A stretch of DNA of 64,000 nucleotides from CAVWSM01 sp963757805 (GCA_963757805.1 CAVWSM010000006.1:372001-436000), one strand, 5' to 3'. Positions 17,621 to 27,546 are shown, counted from the first letter of the stretch. Numbers and translations are program-made. Notes: generated by a model not told the origin, from the sequence alone.

Positions 17621-20336
17621 TTAGTGGCCAGCCTCCTGCCACGTGCGGCCGACGCCGACCGAAACCTCGAGCGGCGCTCGCAGCGGGTAGGCGGAGCCCA
17701 TCTCACGCCGGACCACCGCTTCGACAGCCTGCCGCTCGCCGGCGGCCACCTCGAGCACCAGCTCGTCGTGCACCTGCAGGAGCAGCCGCGACGAGAGCCC
17801 CTCGGCGCGGAGCGCCCGGTGGACGCCCAGCATGGCGGCCTTGATGATGTCGGCAGCGGAGCCCTGCATCGGCGCATTGAGCGCCATGCGCTCGGCCATC
17901 TCCCGCCGCTGGCGGTTGTCCGACGTCAGGTCGGGCAGGTAGCGCCGCCGGCCGAGCAGGGTCTCTGTGTAACCCTCCCGGCGCGCCCGGTCGACCACGG
18001 TGCGCAGGTAGTCGCGCACGCCGCCGAACCGCTCGAAGTATTCATCCATGAGTTCCTGCGCCTCGGCGACGTCGATGCCGAGCTGACGCGACAGCCCGTA
18101 CGACGACAGGCCGTAGGCCAGCCCGTAATTCATGGCCTTGATCTTGGCCCGCATCTCCGGGCCGCACCTCGGTCGGTCGGCACACCGAAGACCCGCGCCG
18201 CGGTCGTGGCGTGGAAGTCGGCACCCGACTCGAACGCCTCGATCAGCGCGGTGTCCTCCGAGACGTGTGCCATCACGCGCATTTCGATCTGGCTGTAGTC
18301 GGCCGTCAGCAGGCACTCGTATGCCGGCCCGACCATGAACGTCTCGCGGATGCGGCGTCCCTCGTCGGTGCGGATCGGGATGTTCTGCAGGTTGGGGTCT
18401 GTCGACGAGAGCCGCCCGGTGGCCGCGATCGTCTGGTTGAACGTCGTGTGGATGCGCCCGTCGTCGGACACCGACTTGAGCAGCCCCTCGACGGTGCTGC
18501 GCAGCTTGGTGGCGTCTCGGTGCCGCAGGAGCGCCTCCAGGAAGGGGTGCTCCGTGCGCGCGTAGAGCTCGACCAACGCCTCGGCATCAGTGGTGTAGCC
18601 GGTCTTGGTGCGCTTGGTCTTGGGCATCTGAAGCTCGTCGAAGAGCACCACCTGCAGCTGCTTGGGCGACCCGAGGTTGACCTCCCGGCCGATCGCCGCG
18701 TAGGCCGCATCGGCCGCCTGCTTCACGTCCGAGGCAAAGTGCGCCTCAAGGGACGACAGGTGCTCGATGTCGATCGCGATGCCCGCGCGCTCCATGTCGA
18801 CCAGCACCTCGACGAGCGGCAGCTCGACCTCGTCGAGCAGCTGTCTGCCGCTGCGCCGTGTCAGCTCGGCATCGAGGGCATCGGCGAGATCGATGACGGC
18901 GCGCGCCCTGACGACGTCGTCGCGGGCGCTCTGCTCCTCGTCTCCCCCATCGAGTGACAACTGCATGTCTCCGCTGTCGTCGTCGGAGCGCAGCTCGCGG
19001 TTCAGGAAGCGCAGCACCAGGTCGGACAGCTCGTATGACCGCTGTCCTGGCAGGACGATGAACGCCGACAACTCGGTGTCGGCGGCGAGCCCAGCGAGTG
19101 GCCAGCCGCGGGCCGCCAGCGCAAGCAGCGGTCCCTTGGCATCGTGCAGCACCTTGAGTCGCGACGAGTCGGCGAGCCACTTGACGAGGGCCGCCTCGTC
19201 CTCGGGCGTGATCCGCGCAGGGTCGATCGAGACGCCCTCGCCGTCGGCGGAGGCCAGCGCGAGCCGGCGGACGTCGCCCGTGCCCGCTCCCCAGCTGCCG
19301 TGCACGTGCAGGCCGGTGCGACCAGCACCACTCGCGTGCGTGGCCAGCCAGTCCGTCACGCCACCCGGGGCCAGGACGTGGTGCTCGATCTCGAAACCCT
19401 CTTCGGCGCCAGGAGCCGACGGCGCGAGGTAGTCGTACAACCGGTCGCGCAGCACGCGGAACTGCAAGGGTGTCAAAGACTTGATGTACGCGCTCGCGGT
19501 CCCACGACTGCCAGCGCAGCTCGTCAGGCTCCACCGGCAACGGAAGGTCGCGGACGAGCTGGTTGACCTGGCGGTTGAGCAGCACCTGGGCGAGGTGCTC
19601 CCGCAGGGAGTCGCCGACTTTGCCCTTGATCTCGTCGACGCGTGCAACCAGGTCACCGAGCGAGCCGTAGGTCGTGAGCCACTTGGCCGCCGTCTTGGGC
19701 CCGACACCTGGCACGCCGGGCAGGTTGTCGCTCGACTCCCCGACAAGTGCTGCAAGGTCGGGATAACGCTCCGGCGGGATGCCATAGCGGTCGACCACCG
19801 CAGCCGGGGTCATGCGCGTGAACTCGGAGACGCCGCGCAACGACGTACAGGATCGTCGTGTCGGCGTCGACCAGCTGGAACGAGTCGCGGTCGCCCGTGC
19901 AGATGAGCACCTCGAAGCCCTCTCGCGCGGCCCGCGAAGCCATCGTCGCCAGCACGTCGTCGGCCTCATAGTTCTCGGCCTCGAGGTAACGGATCTGCAG
20001 CGCGTCGAGCACTTCCTTGACCAGGCTCACCTGACCGTGGAACTCGTCTGGCGCCTTGGTGCGGTTGGCCTTGTAGTCGGCGTATTCAGCCGTGCGGAAC
20101 GTCGACCGCGACACGTCGAACGCGACCGCCACGTGCGTCGGCTGCTCGTCGCGGAGGACGTTGATCAGCATCGAGGTGAATCCATAGACCGCGTTGGTCG
20201 GCTGACCGGTCGTGGTCGAGAAGTTCTCCACCGGCAAGGCATAGAAAGCCCGGTAAGCCAGCGAGTGGCCGTCGAGCAGGAGCAGCCGATCGCGTCCGCC
20301 GTCAGCGGTCCGGGGGGAGTCCACCACGCGCGCCAC
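17621..20336 (-). CDS. polA: DNA polymerase I, four frame breaks
   Basis: Replicative repair polymerase that removes primers and fills gaps. The 5'-nuclease domain has LLLLDGHSLAYRAFYALP, CTGDRDSFQLVD and NLPGVPGVGPKTAAKW. The 3'-5' exonuclease-like region is present but lacks the usual acidic motifs, as in other actinobacteria. The polymerase domain has motif A DYSQIEMRVMAHVSED, the O-helix AMNYGLAYGLS and motif C VHDELVLEV. Frame changes occur near 19845, 19490, 18175 and 18160; removing one base at each of the first two restores YVLRGVSEF and DREAYIKSL exactly, and the last two lie about 18 nt apart around EVRPEMRAKIK. Restored length is about 900 residues, normal. An essential-type gene with this pattern points to sequence error. 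Confidence 0.93.
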
Positions 20337-20350
20337 CCTAGTCTGCCGCT

Positions 20351-20803
20351 ATGACACATGACCCCCGCCCGGCTCCTGCTGCGGCTGCCGTCGACTGGGA
20401 CGATCAAGCCGCCGTGCTGGCCCAGCTCCCGTACGCTGCGTTGCACGAGCGGCTCGGCATAGAGATCGATGAAGTACGCCCGGAGCGCGTGGTCGGCCGG
20501 ATGCCAGTGGACGGCAACACGCAGCCGTACGGGCTGCTGCACGGCGGTGCCTCATGTGTGCTCGCCGAGGGGCTCGGCTCGATCGCGGCCACGATGTATG
20601 CGGCGCCGGAGGCCGTCGCCTTCGGCATCGAGATCAACGCCACGCATCACCGCGCGGCGCAGAGTGGCTGGGTGACCGGGGTGGCGACGCCAGTCCACCT
20701 GGGACGGACGTTGGCGACGTACGAGATCGTCATCACCGACGACCAGGATCAGCGGATCTGCACCGCCCGCCTGACCTGCGCGCTGCGGCCGCGCCGCGGC
20801 TGA
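20351..20803 (+). CDS. PaaI-type hotdog thioesterase
   Basis: Probable acyl-CoA thioesterase of the hotdog fold (150 residues). The motif GLLHGGASCVLAEGLGSIA gives the central helix and the HGG active-site turn. FGIEINATHHRAAQSGWVTG and the final strand TARLTCAL complete the fold. It starts 15 nt from the polA start on the other strand, so the two share a very short divergent promoter region. Similar enzymes hydrolyse aromatic or menaquinone-pathway acyl-CoAs; the substrate is open. Confidence 0.88.
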   Translation: MTHDPRPAPAAAAVDWDDQAAVLAQLPYAALHERLGIEIDEVRPERVVGRMPVDGNTQPYGLLHGGASCVLAEGLGSIAATMYAAPEAVAFGIEINATHHRAAQSGWVTGVATPVHLGRTLATYEIVITDDQDQRICTARLTCALRPRRG

Positions 20804-20808
20804 GGGCA

Positions 20809-21426
20809 CTAAGCGCCGTCGGCGGGCTGCAGACTGCGCAGCGCGCGCTTTGCACGTCCGTCGGCGATCACCTGACGCACGCGAGCGCGTACGGCCCCGG
20901 CGCGTGGGGTCAGCTCGTCGGGCACAGTGTCGGCGACGAGCCGGCGCCGGACCTGGGCAGTCGCGCCCATGCGCTGAACGTGCAGCTGGGACAGTCCGAG
21001 CCGGGCGCAGAACCGGTGTGCTTCCCGGTCGGCCGGGTGGACGTCCACGACGATGTGGTCGGCGTCGCTGGCGGCGGCCCAGGCCACGGCCTCGCTCATG
21101 AGCGCGTGACCGACGCCGCGTCGACGCATCCCGCGAGCCACGTGGAGATAAGACACGTGCACGGCGGGCTCATCGTGCAACGGCGTGACGGTCGTCTGCT
21201 CGAGGTAGACCATCCCGGCGATGGTGTCGTCGAGCTCGGCCACGAGGAGCCGGCGGTCGGGCGACAGCGCAGCCTCCGCAATGCGACGGACGGCGCCCTC
21301 GGCGGTGGGCGGTGCCGAAGAACGACCCGCCAAACCGGAGTCGGTGACCAGCCCGGCCCAGAGCGGCACCAGCAGCGGGGCGTCCTCCGGAGTCGCGTCT
21401 CGGACCATGACGATCGGTCGCGGCAC
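20809..21426 (-). CDS. GNAT family N-acetyltransferase
   Basis: Predicted acetyl-CoA-dependent acetyltransferase. The GNAT core is seen as VRDATPEDAPLLVPL at the N-terminus, the acetyl-CoA pyrophosphate loop VARGMRRRGVGHALM, and the C-terminal strand EAHRFCARLGL. A further 60 residues follow the usual core. The start chosen is the GTG at 21426, just after AGGAGG; an internal ATG (MVRDATPED) is close. It converges on the thioesterase with a 5-nt gap. The substrate is unknown. Confidence 0.85.
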   Translation of the reverse strand: MPRPIVMVRDATPEDAPLLVPLWAGLVTDSGLAGRSSAPPTAEGAVRRIAEAALSPDRRLLVAELDDTIAGMVYLEQTTVTPLHDEPAVHVSYLHVARGMRRRGVGHALMSEAVAWAAASDADHIVVDVHPADREAHRFCARLGLSQLHVQRMGATAQVRRRLVADTVPDELTPRAGAVRARVRQVIADGRAKRALRSLQPADGA

Positions 21427-21611
21427 CGCTCCTCCTGCTCCACTGATGATCTGGTCGTTGCGCACCACGTTAGGCTGCCCGCTCTGTCCGCGCGGTCGGG
21501 CTGCCGCTGCGCGCGGTCGGAGTGGGTACGGCCTAGCGGGGAGCGTACGCCGAGTTTGTCGCGTATGTGACGAAACCCCTTAACCCGCCCCATTCTCCCG
21601 AGGTGAGCTGC

Positions 21612-21765
21612 ATGTTTCGCGGCTTCGGCACGCTGCTCAACGTCGCCACTGTCGTGCTGGGTTCAGCCATCGGCCTCCTCGCTGGGCGCCGATTTCCGGC
21701 CCGTACGCGCGACGTAGTCACCGTGGGCTGGGACTGGTCACGCTGCTAGTGGCTGCGTGCGGCTG
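21612..21765 (+). pseudogene. Truncated DUF554 membrane protein remnant
   Basis: The first 45 or so residues (MFRGFGTLLNVATVVLGSAI, then GLLAGRRFPARTRDVVTVG) match the start of DUF554 (YdfK-like) membrane proteins. The expected continuation LGLVTLLVAA is found only after a one-base frame change near 21731. Nothing homologous follows, and the end of livF begins at 21773, so about 180 C-terminal residues are missing. It has a plausible GAGGTG ribosome site upstream. I read it as a decayed gene cut at or before the liv cluster. Confidence 0.65.
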
Positions 21766-21772
21766 CGTTGAG

Positions 21773-22489
21773 CTAGGCCACGCCGAGGTAGGCAGCCTTC
21801 ACGGCCGGGTCGACGAGGAGCTGCTCGCCTGGCCCCTCCTTGGTGATGGAGCCGGTTTCCATGACGTAGGCACGGTCCGCGCGAGACAAGGCCTGTTGTG
21901 CGTTCTGCTCGACCAGCAGGACCGTAGTGCCCTGCTCGTTGATCTCCTTGATGATGTCGAAGATCTGTCGGATGAGCATCGGGGCAAGGCCCATGGACGG
22001 CTCGTCGAGCAGGACCAGGCGCGGACGCGCCATGAGCGCGCGGCCGATCGCGAGCATCTGCTGCTCACCGCCGGAGAGCGTGCCGCCCATCTGGGTCTTG
22101 CGTTCATCGAGCCGTGGAAACAGCCCGAACACGCGCGCCAGGTCTTCCTTCTTCTGGACTCCGCCGGGGTCCTTGCGCGCGTAGGTGCCCATCTCCAGGT
22201 TTTCCATCACGCTCATCCCGGGAAAGATGCCGCGGCCCTCCGGTGCCTGCGAGATGCCGAGGATGACACGCAGGTCCGCACGCAAGTGGGTGATGTCTTT
22301 GCCGTCGAACCGGACGCGCCCGGCACTCGGCATGCGAAGCCCAGAGACCGCCTTCATCGTCGTTGTCTTGCCGGCGCCGTTGGCGCCGATCAGTGTGACG
22401 ATCTCACCCTCCTCGACCTGGAGCGAGATCGAGTGCAGTGCCTGGATCCGGCCGTAGTGCACCGACATGTTCTCGATCTCAAGCAGCAT
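21773..22489 (-). CDS. livF: Branched-chain amino acid ABC transporter ATPase LivF
   Basis: Second ATPase of the LIV-type importer. Walker A GANGAGKTT, Q-loop SQAPEGRGIFPGMSV (the LivF-specific PEGRxIFP), ABC signature LSGGEQQMLAIGRAL and Walker B LVLLDEPSMGLAP are all present; it ends with KAAYLGVA. 238 residues, intact. It is last in the livJHMGF unit, with its start overlapping the livG end by 11 nt. Confidence 0.96.
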   Translation of the reverse strand: MLLEIENMSVHYGRIQALHSISLQVEEGEIVTLIGANGAGKTTTMKAVSGLRMPSAGRVRFDGKDITHLRADLRVILGISQAPEGRGIFPGMSVMENLEMGTYARKDPGGVQKKEDLARVFGLFPRLDERKTQMGGTLSGGEQQMLAIGRALMARPRLVLLDEPSMGLAPMLIRQIFDIIKEINEQGTTVLLVEQNAQQALSRADRAYVMETGSITKEGPGEQLLVDPAVKAAYLGVA

Positions 22490-23297
22490 CGGTGGACTCC
22501 CCCAGGTAGGCAGCGATCACAGCCGGGTTGTCCCGGACCTCGGCCGGCAGTCCTTCGGCGATCTTGCGTCCGAACTCCAACACGACGATCCGTTCGGTCA
22601 CTCCCATGACCAGCCGCATGTCGTGCTCGATGAGCAGGACGGTATAGCCGCGGTCGCGGATCTTGCGGATCAGTTGCAACAGGTTGGCCTTCTCCGCGGG
22701 GTTGAAGCCAGCTGCCGGCTCATCGAGGCACAGGAGCTTGGGCTCGGTCGCGAGCGCCCGTGCGATCTCCAGGCGGCGCTGATATCCGTACGGGAGGTTG
22801 CGCGCGGTGGAATGAGCCCGGTCACCGATGCCGACAAAATCCAGCAGCTCCAAACCCCGGGCGCGGCCCTCCGCCTCCTCACGCCGATGACGGGGCAGCC
22901 GCAGTAGGGCGCCGACGACGCTCGTCTTGTGCCGCGCGTCAGCGCCCACCATGACGTTTTCCAGCGCGGTCATCTCGGGGAAGAGCCGGATGTTCTGGAA
23001 CGTCCGGGAAATGCCGAGCTTGGTGATCTGGAACCGCTTGAGCCGGCCGAGCGGCTTGCCATCGAACAGCACCCGTCCCGATGTCGGCCGGTAGACACCG
23101 GTCATCGCGTTGAACGCCGTGGTCTTGCCGGCTCCGTTGGGGCCGATGAGGCCGAGGATCTCGCCCTCGTTGATGTGGAAGGAAACACTGTCGAGTGCAG
23201 TGACACCGCCGAATCGCAGGGTGACGTTGTCGAGCTCGAGGAGCCTTTTGGGTGCGATCGACACCGACCCGGTAGTCGGTTCGACGGACTCAGACAT
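22479..23297 (-). CDS. livG: Branched-chain amino acid ABC transporter ATPase LivG
   Basis: First ATPase of the importer. Walker A GPNGAGKTTAFNAMTG, Q-loop ISRTFQNIRLFPEMT, a linker region with ARNLPYGYQRRLEIARALA and Walker B LLCLDEPAAGFNP are present, followed by the typical LIEHDMRLVMGV and a C-terminal AAYLG. 272 residues, intact. It overlaps livM by 8 nt and livF by 11 nt, so it is translated from the same message. Confidence 0.96.
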   Translation of the reverse strand: MSESVEPTTGSVSIAPKRLLELDNVTLRFGGVTALDSVSFHINEGEILGLIGPNGAGKTTAFNAMTGVYRPTSGRVLFDGKPLGRLKRFQITKLGISRTFQNIRLFPEMTALENVMVGADARHKTSVVGALLRLPRHRREEAEGRARGLELLDFVGIGDRAHSTARNLPYGYQRRLEIARALATEPKLLCLDEPAAGFNPAEKANLLQLIRKIRDRGYTVLLIEHDMRLVMGVTERIVVLEFGRKIAEGLPAEVRDNPAVIAAYLGESTDAA

Positions 23298-24396
23298 TGA
23301 CGACCTCCGCCTCTTTCAGCCGGTCCTCGATCTCGTGGGCCCGTCGTCGGTTGGGAATAAGACCCTGGGGTCTGAAGATCATGACCAGGACCAGAACGGC
23401 GCCGAAGATCAGGAAGCGGTAGTCGGTGAACTCGCGGAACCGTTCCGGGAGGTAGGCGACGATGACGGCGCCGACAATAACGCCGACCCGGTTTCCCGCA
23501 CCGCCCAGGACGACGGCGGCCAGGATGAGGATCGAGACAAGCACGGGAAAGCTCTGCGGATTGATGAAGCCGGGCTTGCCTGCGAACGTCGCGCCGGCCA
23601 GCCCGCCGATCGCCGCGCCCATAGAGAAAGCCCAGAGCTTGAACTTGAACGTCGGCACACCCATGAGCTCGGCAGCATCCTCGTCCTCACGAATCGCAAC
23701 CCAGGCGCGGCCAACGCGGCTGAGCTCAAGGTTCCGGACCAGAAGCAGCACGATGATGATAAGAGTCAGGACGAGATAGTAGTAATAGCTGGCGTCCAAA
23801 ACACCGAAGAGCGGCCTGCCGTCTGGTTTGGTGCCGGGGGGATGCGGGATCTGTGTGATGCCTGCCGATCCGCCGAGGAACTCGGAGTTGACCGCGGTCA
23901 GCCGGACGATCTCGCCGAAGCCGAGTGTGACGATCGCAAGGTAGTCACCCCTCAGCCGCAGGGTCGGCGTGCCGAGGATGACGCCCGAGACCATGGCAAG
24001 AAAGATGGCGATCGGGACGCAGACCAGCCACGGGTAGGCGGTGGCAAGCTCGGACTCCGGCGACGAGAAGACGGCGACGCTGTAGGCGCCGACCGCGTAG
24101 AACCCGACATAGCCGAGGTCGAGTAGCCCCGCCATGCCCACCACAATGTTGAGGCCAAGTGCGAGGAGCACGAAGAGTCCGACGTTGAACAGCACTGTGG
24201 ACCAGTCGCTGTCGGGCGTGAAGAACAGCGGCGGCTCCCACAGCGGCAGCGTGTAGAAGAAGGCAGCGAGTGCCACGAAACCGACAAACTTGACGATGAG
24301 TTGACCCAGCCGAGAGAGCCCGTCGTACCAGCGTCGAACGGGTGCCGTGAGTGACTGCCATGCCGACCCGACTGCCTGCAGTGGCGAGCGGCTCAT
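23290..24396 (-). CDS. livM: Branched-chain amino acid ABC transporter permease LivM
   Basis: Membrane permease of the LIV importer, 368 residues, with about nine hydrophobic helices and the conserved GLNIVVGMAGLLDLGYVGFYAVGAYS near the N-terminus. A cytoplasmic coupling loop around GRAWVAIREDEDAAELMGV follows, then FAGKPGFINPQSF. ATGA overlap with livH upstream. Intact. Confidence 0.95.
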   Translation of the reverse strand: MSRSPLQAVGSAWQSLTAPVRRWYDGLSRLGQLIVKFVGFVALAAFFYTLPLWEPPLFFTPDSDWSTVLFNVGLFVLLALGLNIVVGMAGLLDLGYVGFYAVGAYSVAVFSSPESELATAYPWLVCVPIAIFLAMVSGVILGTPTLRLRGDYLAIVTLGFGEIVRLTAVNSEFLGGSAGITQIPHPPGTKPDGRPLFGVLDASYYYYLVLTLIIIVLLLVRNLELSRVGRAWVAIREDEDAAELMGVPTFKFKLWAFSMGAAIGGLAGATFAGKPGFINPQSFPVLVSILILAAVVLGGAGNRVGVIVGAVIVAYLPERFREFTDYRFLIFGAVLVLVMIFRPQGLIPNRRRAHEIEDRLKEAEVVNV

Positions 24397-25338
24397 GCGC
24401 GTGCCTTCCCAAGAGACTCACCCAGAATGCCCGTCGGCCGGAACATCAGCACGACGATGAGGAAGACGAAGGCGATGACGTCACGCCATTGCGCCCCGAT
24501 GAGCTGCGAGCCGTAGTTCTCGACCAGCCCGAGCAGCAGCCCGCCGACAAGAGCACCGCGGAGGTTGCCGATGCCACCGAGGACGGCTGCGGTGAACGCC
24601 TTGATACCGATCAGGAAACCGACGTTGAACCGGGTGACGCCGAATTGCAGGCACCAGAGCACCGCCGCGATGCCAGCCATCAAGCCACCCAGGAGGAACG
24701 TGAGTTGGATGACCCGGTCCTTGTTGACTCCCATGAGTGCAGCGGCGTCGGGGTTCTGGGCCACCGAGCGGACGCCGCGACCGAGCCGGGTGCGCCGGAT
24801 GAACTGGTCGAGCAGAATCATCATCACCACCGCGGAGGCGATGATGATTATTTGCTTGTTGGTTACGCCGTAGCCGCCGATGGTGAAGACCGTCTCGGGC
24901 TGCATGAGGTTGGGGACGCGCTCGATGCGGCGGCCCTGCCAGATGCCGAACGCCTCGGAGATGACCAACGACATGCCGATCGCGCTGATAAGGAACGCGA
25001 GCACCGGGGCGTTGCGCTCGCGCAGGGGTTGGTACGCGATGCGCTGTACAACGAGCGCGGTGGCTCCGGAAGCGAGGGCGGCCACAACACAGCTGGCCAG
25101 CAGAAGCAGGATCAGCGCGCCGGCGGACGGGAACGGCCCGTCGGACTCCAAGCCGAGTAGGTGCAGGGTCCAGATAGTGGCGAAGGTGCCCACCATGAAC
25201 ACCTCGGAGTGCGCGAAGTTGATGAGGCGCAATACCCCGTAGACCAGGGTGTAGCCCAACGCGACGAGGGCGTAGATGGACCCCTGGGTCAAGCCCAGTG
25301 ACCGTGAGCTCCCAGAAGTTGTTGATCAGTTCACTCAT
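24393..25338 (-). CDS. livH: Branched-chain amino acid ABC transporter permease LivH, one frameshift
   Basis: Partner permease of LivM. The start MSELINNFWELTVTG and the body TQGSIYALVALGYTLVYGVL are in different frames, meeting near 25296. The bases read GGGCTTGACC where GGGCTGACC would give TGLTQGSIYAL, so one inserted T explains the break. The coupling-loop motif GVRSVAQNPDAAALMGVN and FTAAVLGGIGNLRGALVGG are typical. Restored length is about 314 residues. It is separated from livJ by a hairpin. Confidence 0.92.
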
Positions 25339-25375
25339 GCAACGAGTCCGTTCTCAACAGGTGCAAGCATGCGGA

Positions 25376-25402
25376 GCGGCTGGGCGATTTAAGCCCAGCC
25401 GC
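25376..25402 (-). terminator. Hairpin between livJ and livH
   Basis: A perfect 10-bp stem (25376-25385 with 25393-25402) and a 7-nt AT-rich loop lie 34 nt after the livJ stop and 38 nt before livH. Such hairpins often let the binding-protein message accumulate above that of the permeases. The weak T-tract suggests partial termination or 3'-end protection. Confidence 0.65.
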
Positions 25403-25435
25403 ACCGCTAGCGTCAATCAGTTCCGGCTACAGCCA

Positions 25436-26599
25436 TCACTGCCCTTCCAGCGGGATCTCCTGGTCGGGGATGATCTCGCCGCCCTCGACCTTGTAGGCCC
25501 ACACGACGACCTCCTCGATCTCGCCGGTCTCGGTGAACTTGACCTGCTTGGTGACGCCCGGCTCGTCGTATTCATTGACGAACGCGTTGATGTCCTCACG
25601 GCTCGAGTTGCCGGCCGCGATGGCGGCGAGGAACACGTTGGCCGCGTCGTAGGCCTCGGCCGCGTAGATGGCCGGGGGCTCCCCGAACTCCGCCTCGTAG
25701 TCTGCGACGAACGTCCCGCCGGACGCCTCGTTGGGCAGGCATGGGCAGGTCAGGATGGCACCCTCGGCAGCTGCCGCGCCGGCGGCGTCGATGTAGCCCT
25801 GCTCGCGGACACCGTCGCCAGCGACGAAGGTCGCCGTGATGCCAGCGTCACGCAGCTGCTTGGTGAGCAGACCCGCCTCGGTGTAGTAGCCACCGAAGAA
25901 GATCGCGTCGGCACCGGAGCTCCGCGCCTTGGTCACCGTGGCGGCGAAGTCGGTCTGACCCGCCTGGACGGTGTCGTTGTCGGCGGTGATGTCGGTGAGC
26001 TGCTCGCGGACGATGTCCGCCAGCCCCTTGCCGTAGTCGGACGCGTCGTCCACCACGAACACCTTTGTGGCACCGAGCACGTCACGGATGTAGTTCGCCG
26101 CCGCGGGACCCTGGTCGTTGTCGTTGCCGAGGATGCGGTGGAAGATCGACCAGCCGTTCTCGGACAGCCCAGGGTTGGTCGCCGAGGCCGTGATGATCGG
26201 GAGACCAGCCTCATCGAAGAGCGGGTTTGCGGCGTTGGACTCGCCGGAGAACGCCGGGCCGACGATGCCGACTACGGCGTCGTTGTTGATGGCCTCCTGG
26301 GCCAGGGCGGGAGCCGCATCCGGGCTGCCCTGCGAGTCGTACTCCTCCAGGTTCACCTCGCAGTCGGCGTTGTCCGCGTTGTACTGGTTGATGGCCAGCT
26401 CGACACCGTTCCTGATCGGGATGCCGAGGCCGGAGGCGTCACCTGTCAGCGCGCCGAACATGCCGAGCGACAGGTCACACGCAGCGTCGCCGCTGCCGCC
26501 TGCAGTGCTGTCGTCGTCGTCGTCCCCGCCACACGCGGCAGCGAGCAGCGCCACGGTGAGCGACGCGGCGGCGATCTTGCCGAGTCGTGTGCTTCGCAC
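25436..26599 (-). CDS. livJ: Branched-chain amino acid ABC transporter substrate-binding lipoprotein
   Basis: Periplasmic-type binding protein anchored by lipid. The lipobox LLAAACGG, with Cys near residue 23, is followed by an Asp/Gly linker. The type-1 periplasmic fold motifs GPAFSGESNAANPLF and DDASDYGKGLADIV are present. 387 residues, intact. GTG start 6 nt after GGAGG. First gene of livJHMGF. Lgt and LspA, which would process it, are both in this window. Ligand by family: Leu/Ile/Val or a related amino acid. Confidence 0.94.
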   Translation of the reverse strand: MRSTRLGKIAAASLTVALLAAACGGDDDDDSTAGGSGDAACDLSLGMFGALTGDASGLGIPIRNGVELAINQYNADNADCEVNLEEYDSQGSPDAAPALAQEAINNDAVVGIVGPAFSGESNAANPLFDEAGLPIITASATNPGLSENGWSIFHRILGNDNDQGPAAANYIRDVLGATKVFVVDDASDYGKGLADIVREQLTDITADNDTVQAGQTDFAATVTKARSSGADAIFFGGYYTEAGLLTKQLRDAGITATFVAGDGVREQGYIDAAGAAAAEGAILTCPCLPNEASGGTFVADYEAEFGEPPAIYAAEAYDAANVFLAAIAAGNSSREDINAFVNEYDEPGVTKQVKFTETGEIEEVVVWAYKVEGGEIIPDQEIPLEGQ

Positions 26600-26794
26600 G
26601 AATGACCTCCAAGACGAACGGAGTGGCCAAGGCGTACACAGGGTGGTCTACGCCTCGCACTCTTAGGTAGCGCGAACGTATAGCAGTCGGAGGGTCCCGA
26701 CGGGCGCAGGGAGCGCGTCTTTACCGGATTGTTGGCTTTATTCGCCTTAGATGTGCCATGTGTAGGGACCTAATGGCCGGTTTGGTGCTGTCAG

Positions 26795-27382
26795 TCAGGA
26801 CTCGTCGATCACGACGCGGGCGACATCACGCATCGAGGTGCGCTTGTCCATGGCGGCTTTCTGGATCCACCGGAAGGCGTCCGGCTCGGCCATCCCGAAC
26901 TTGGTCTGCAGGATGCCCTTGGCCCGGTCGACGAGCTTGCGGGTCTCCAGCCGGTCTTCCAGGTCGGCCACCTCGTGCTCGAGCTGGACGATCTCGTCGT
27001 AGCGGGACGCCGCCATCTCTATCGCCGGCACGAGGTCGCTCTTGGCGAACGGCTTGACGAGGTAGGCCATCGCGCCGGCCTCGCGTGCCCGCTCCACCAA
27101 CTCGCGCTGGGAGAAAGCCGTCAGCATCAGCACCGGTGCGATCCGGTCGGTCGCGATCCGCTCCGCGGCGGAGATCCCGTCGAGTACGGGCATCTTCACG
27201 TCGAGGATGACCAGGTCGGGGCGCAGCTCCTCGGCCAGCTTGACGGCGGTCTCCCCGTCGCCGGCCTCACCCACGACGTCGTAGCCCTCTTCCTGCAGCA
27301 TTTCCTTCAGATCGAGGCGGATCAGGGCCTCGTCCTCGGCGATCAGGACACGGCGGGCGGGGGCAGCTTTCTGCTCGGTCAC
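26795..27382 (-). CDS. pdtaR: ANTAR-domain response regulator, PdtaR type
   Basis: Phosphorylation-controlled RNA-binding antiterminator. The receiver domain has RRVLIAEDEALIRLDL, the phospho-acceptor Asp in LVILDVKMPVLDG and the Lys in YLVKPFAKSDL. A coiled-coil linker leads to the ANTAR domain (DRAKGILQTKFGMAEPDAFRW). M. tuberculosis PdtaR (Rv1626) has the same layout in the same neighbourhood near polA and pyk. Start taken as GTG 27382 (MTEQKAAPARR); ATG 27409 is possible. The frame is open into the tRNA-Leu gene, but a start there is unlikely. The cognate kinase PdtaS is not in this window. Confidence 0.9.
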   Translation of the reverse strand: MTEQKAAPARRVLIAEDEALIRLDLKEMLQEEGYDVVGEAGDGETAVKLAEELRPDLVILDVKMPVLDGISAAERIATDRIAPVLMLTAFSQRELVERAREAGAMAYLVKPFAKSDLVPAIEMAASRYDEIVQLEHEVADLEDRLETRKLVDRAKGILQTKFGMAEPDAFRWIQKAAMDKRTSMRDVARVVIDES

Positions 27383-27422
27383 AGCCGGTACCCTACCTAT
27401 CGCAGCCATTCCGCTCGCCATC

Positions 27423-27506
27423 GCCGGGATGATGGAATCGGTATACATAGCGTCCTCAAAAGGCGCCGCCTGAAAGGGCTTGCGGGTTCGAATCCCGCTC
27501 CCGGCA
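27423..27506 (+). tRNA. tRNA-Leu (anticodon CAA)
   Basis: The acceptor stem GCCGGGA pairs with TCCCGGC. The anticodon stem GCGTC/GGCGC holds the loop CTCAAAA, so the anticodon is CAA and it reads UUG. A long class-II variable arm (GCCTGAAAGGGC) and the T-arm GCGGG-TTCGAAT-CCCGC follow, with discriminator A. The gene continues CCG, so the CCA end is not fully encoded. The class-II variable arm and anticodon agree on leucine. Confidence 0.95.
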
Positions 27507-27546
27507 CCGATCGGGTTCTGTCCTGGGTTGTCGCCACCCTTGGACT

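Noticed and set aside
18211..18957. Plus-strand open frame of 248 codons within polA
   Set aside because: It lies opposite the polymerase domain and has the Val/Gly/Arg-rich pattern of shadow frames.
21749..22609. Plus-strand continuation after the DUF554 remnant
   Set aside because: It is antisense to livF and livG and has no DUF554-like hydrophobic helices.
27383..27448. Longer start of the ANTAR regulator reaching into tRNA-Leu
   Set aside because: The extension would overlap a well-formed tRNA on the other strand and has no similarity to PdtaR N-termini.
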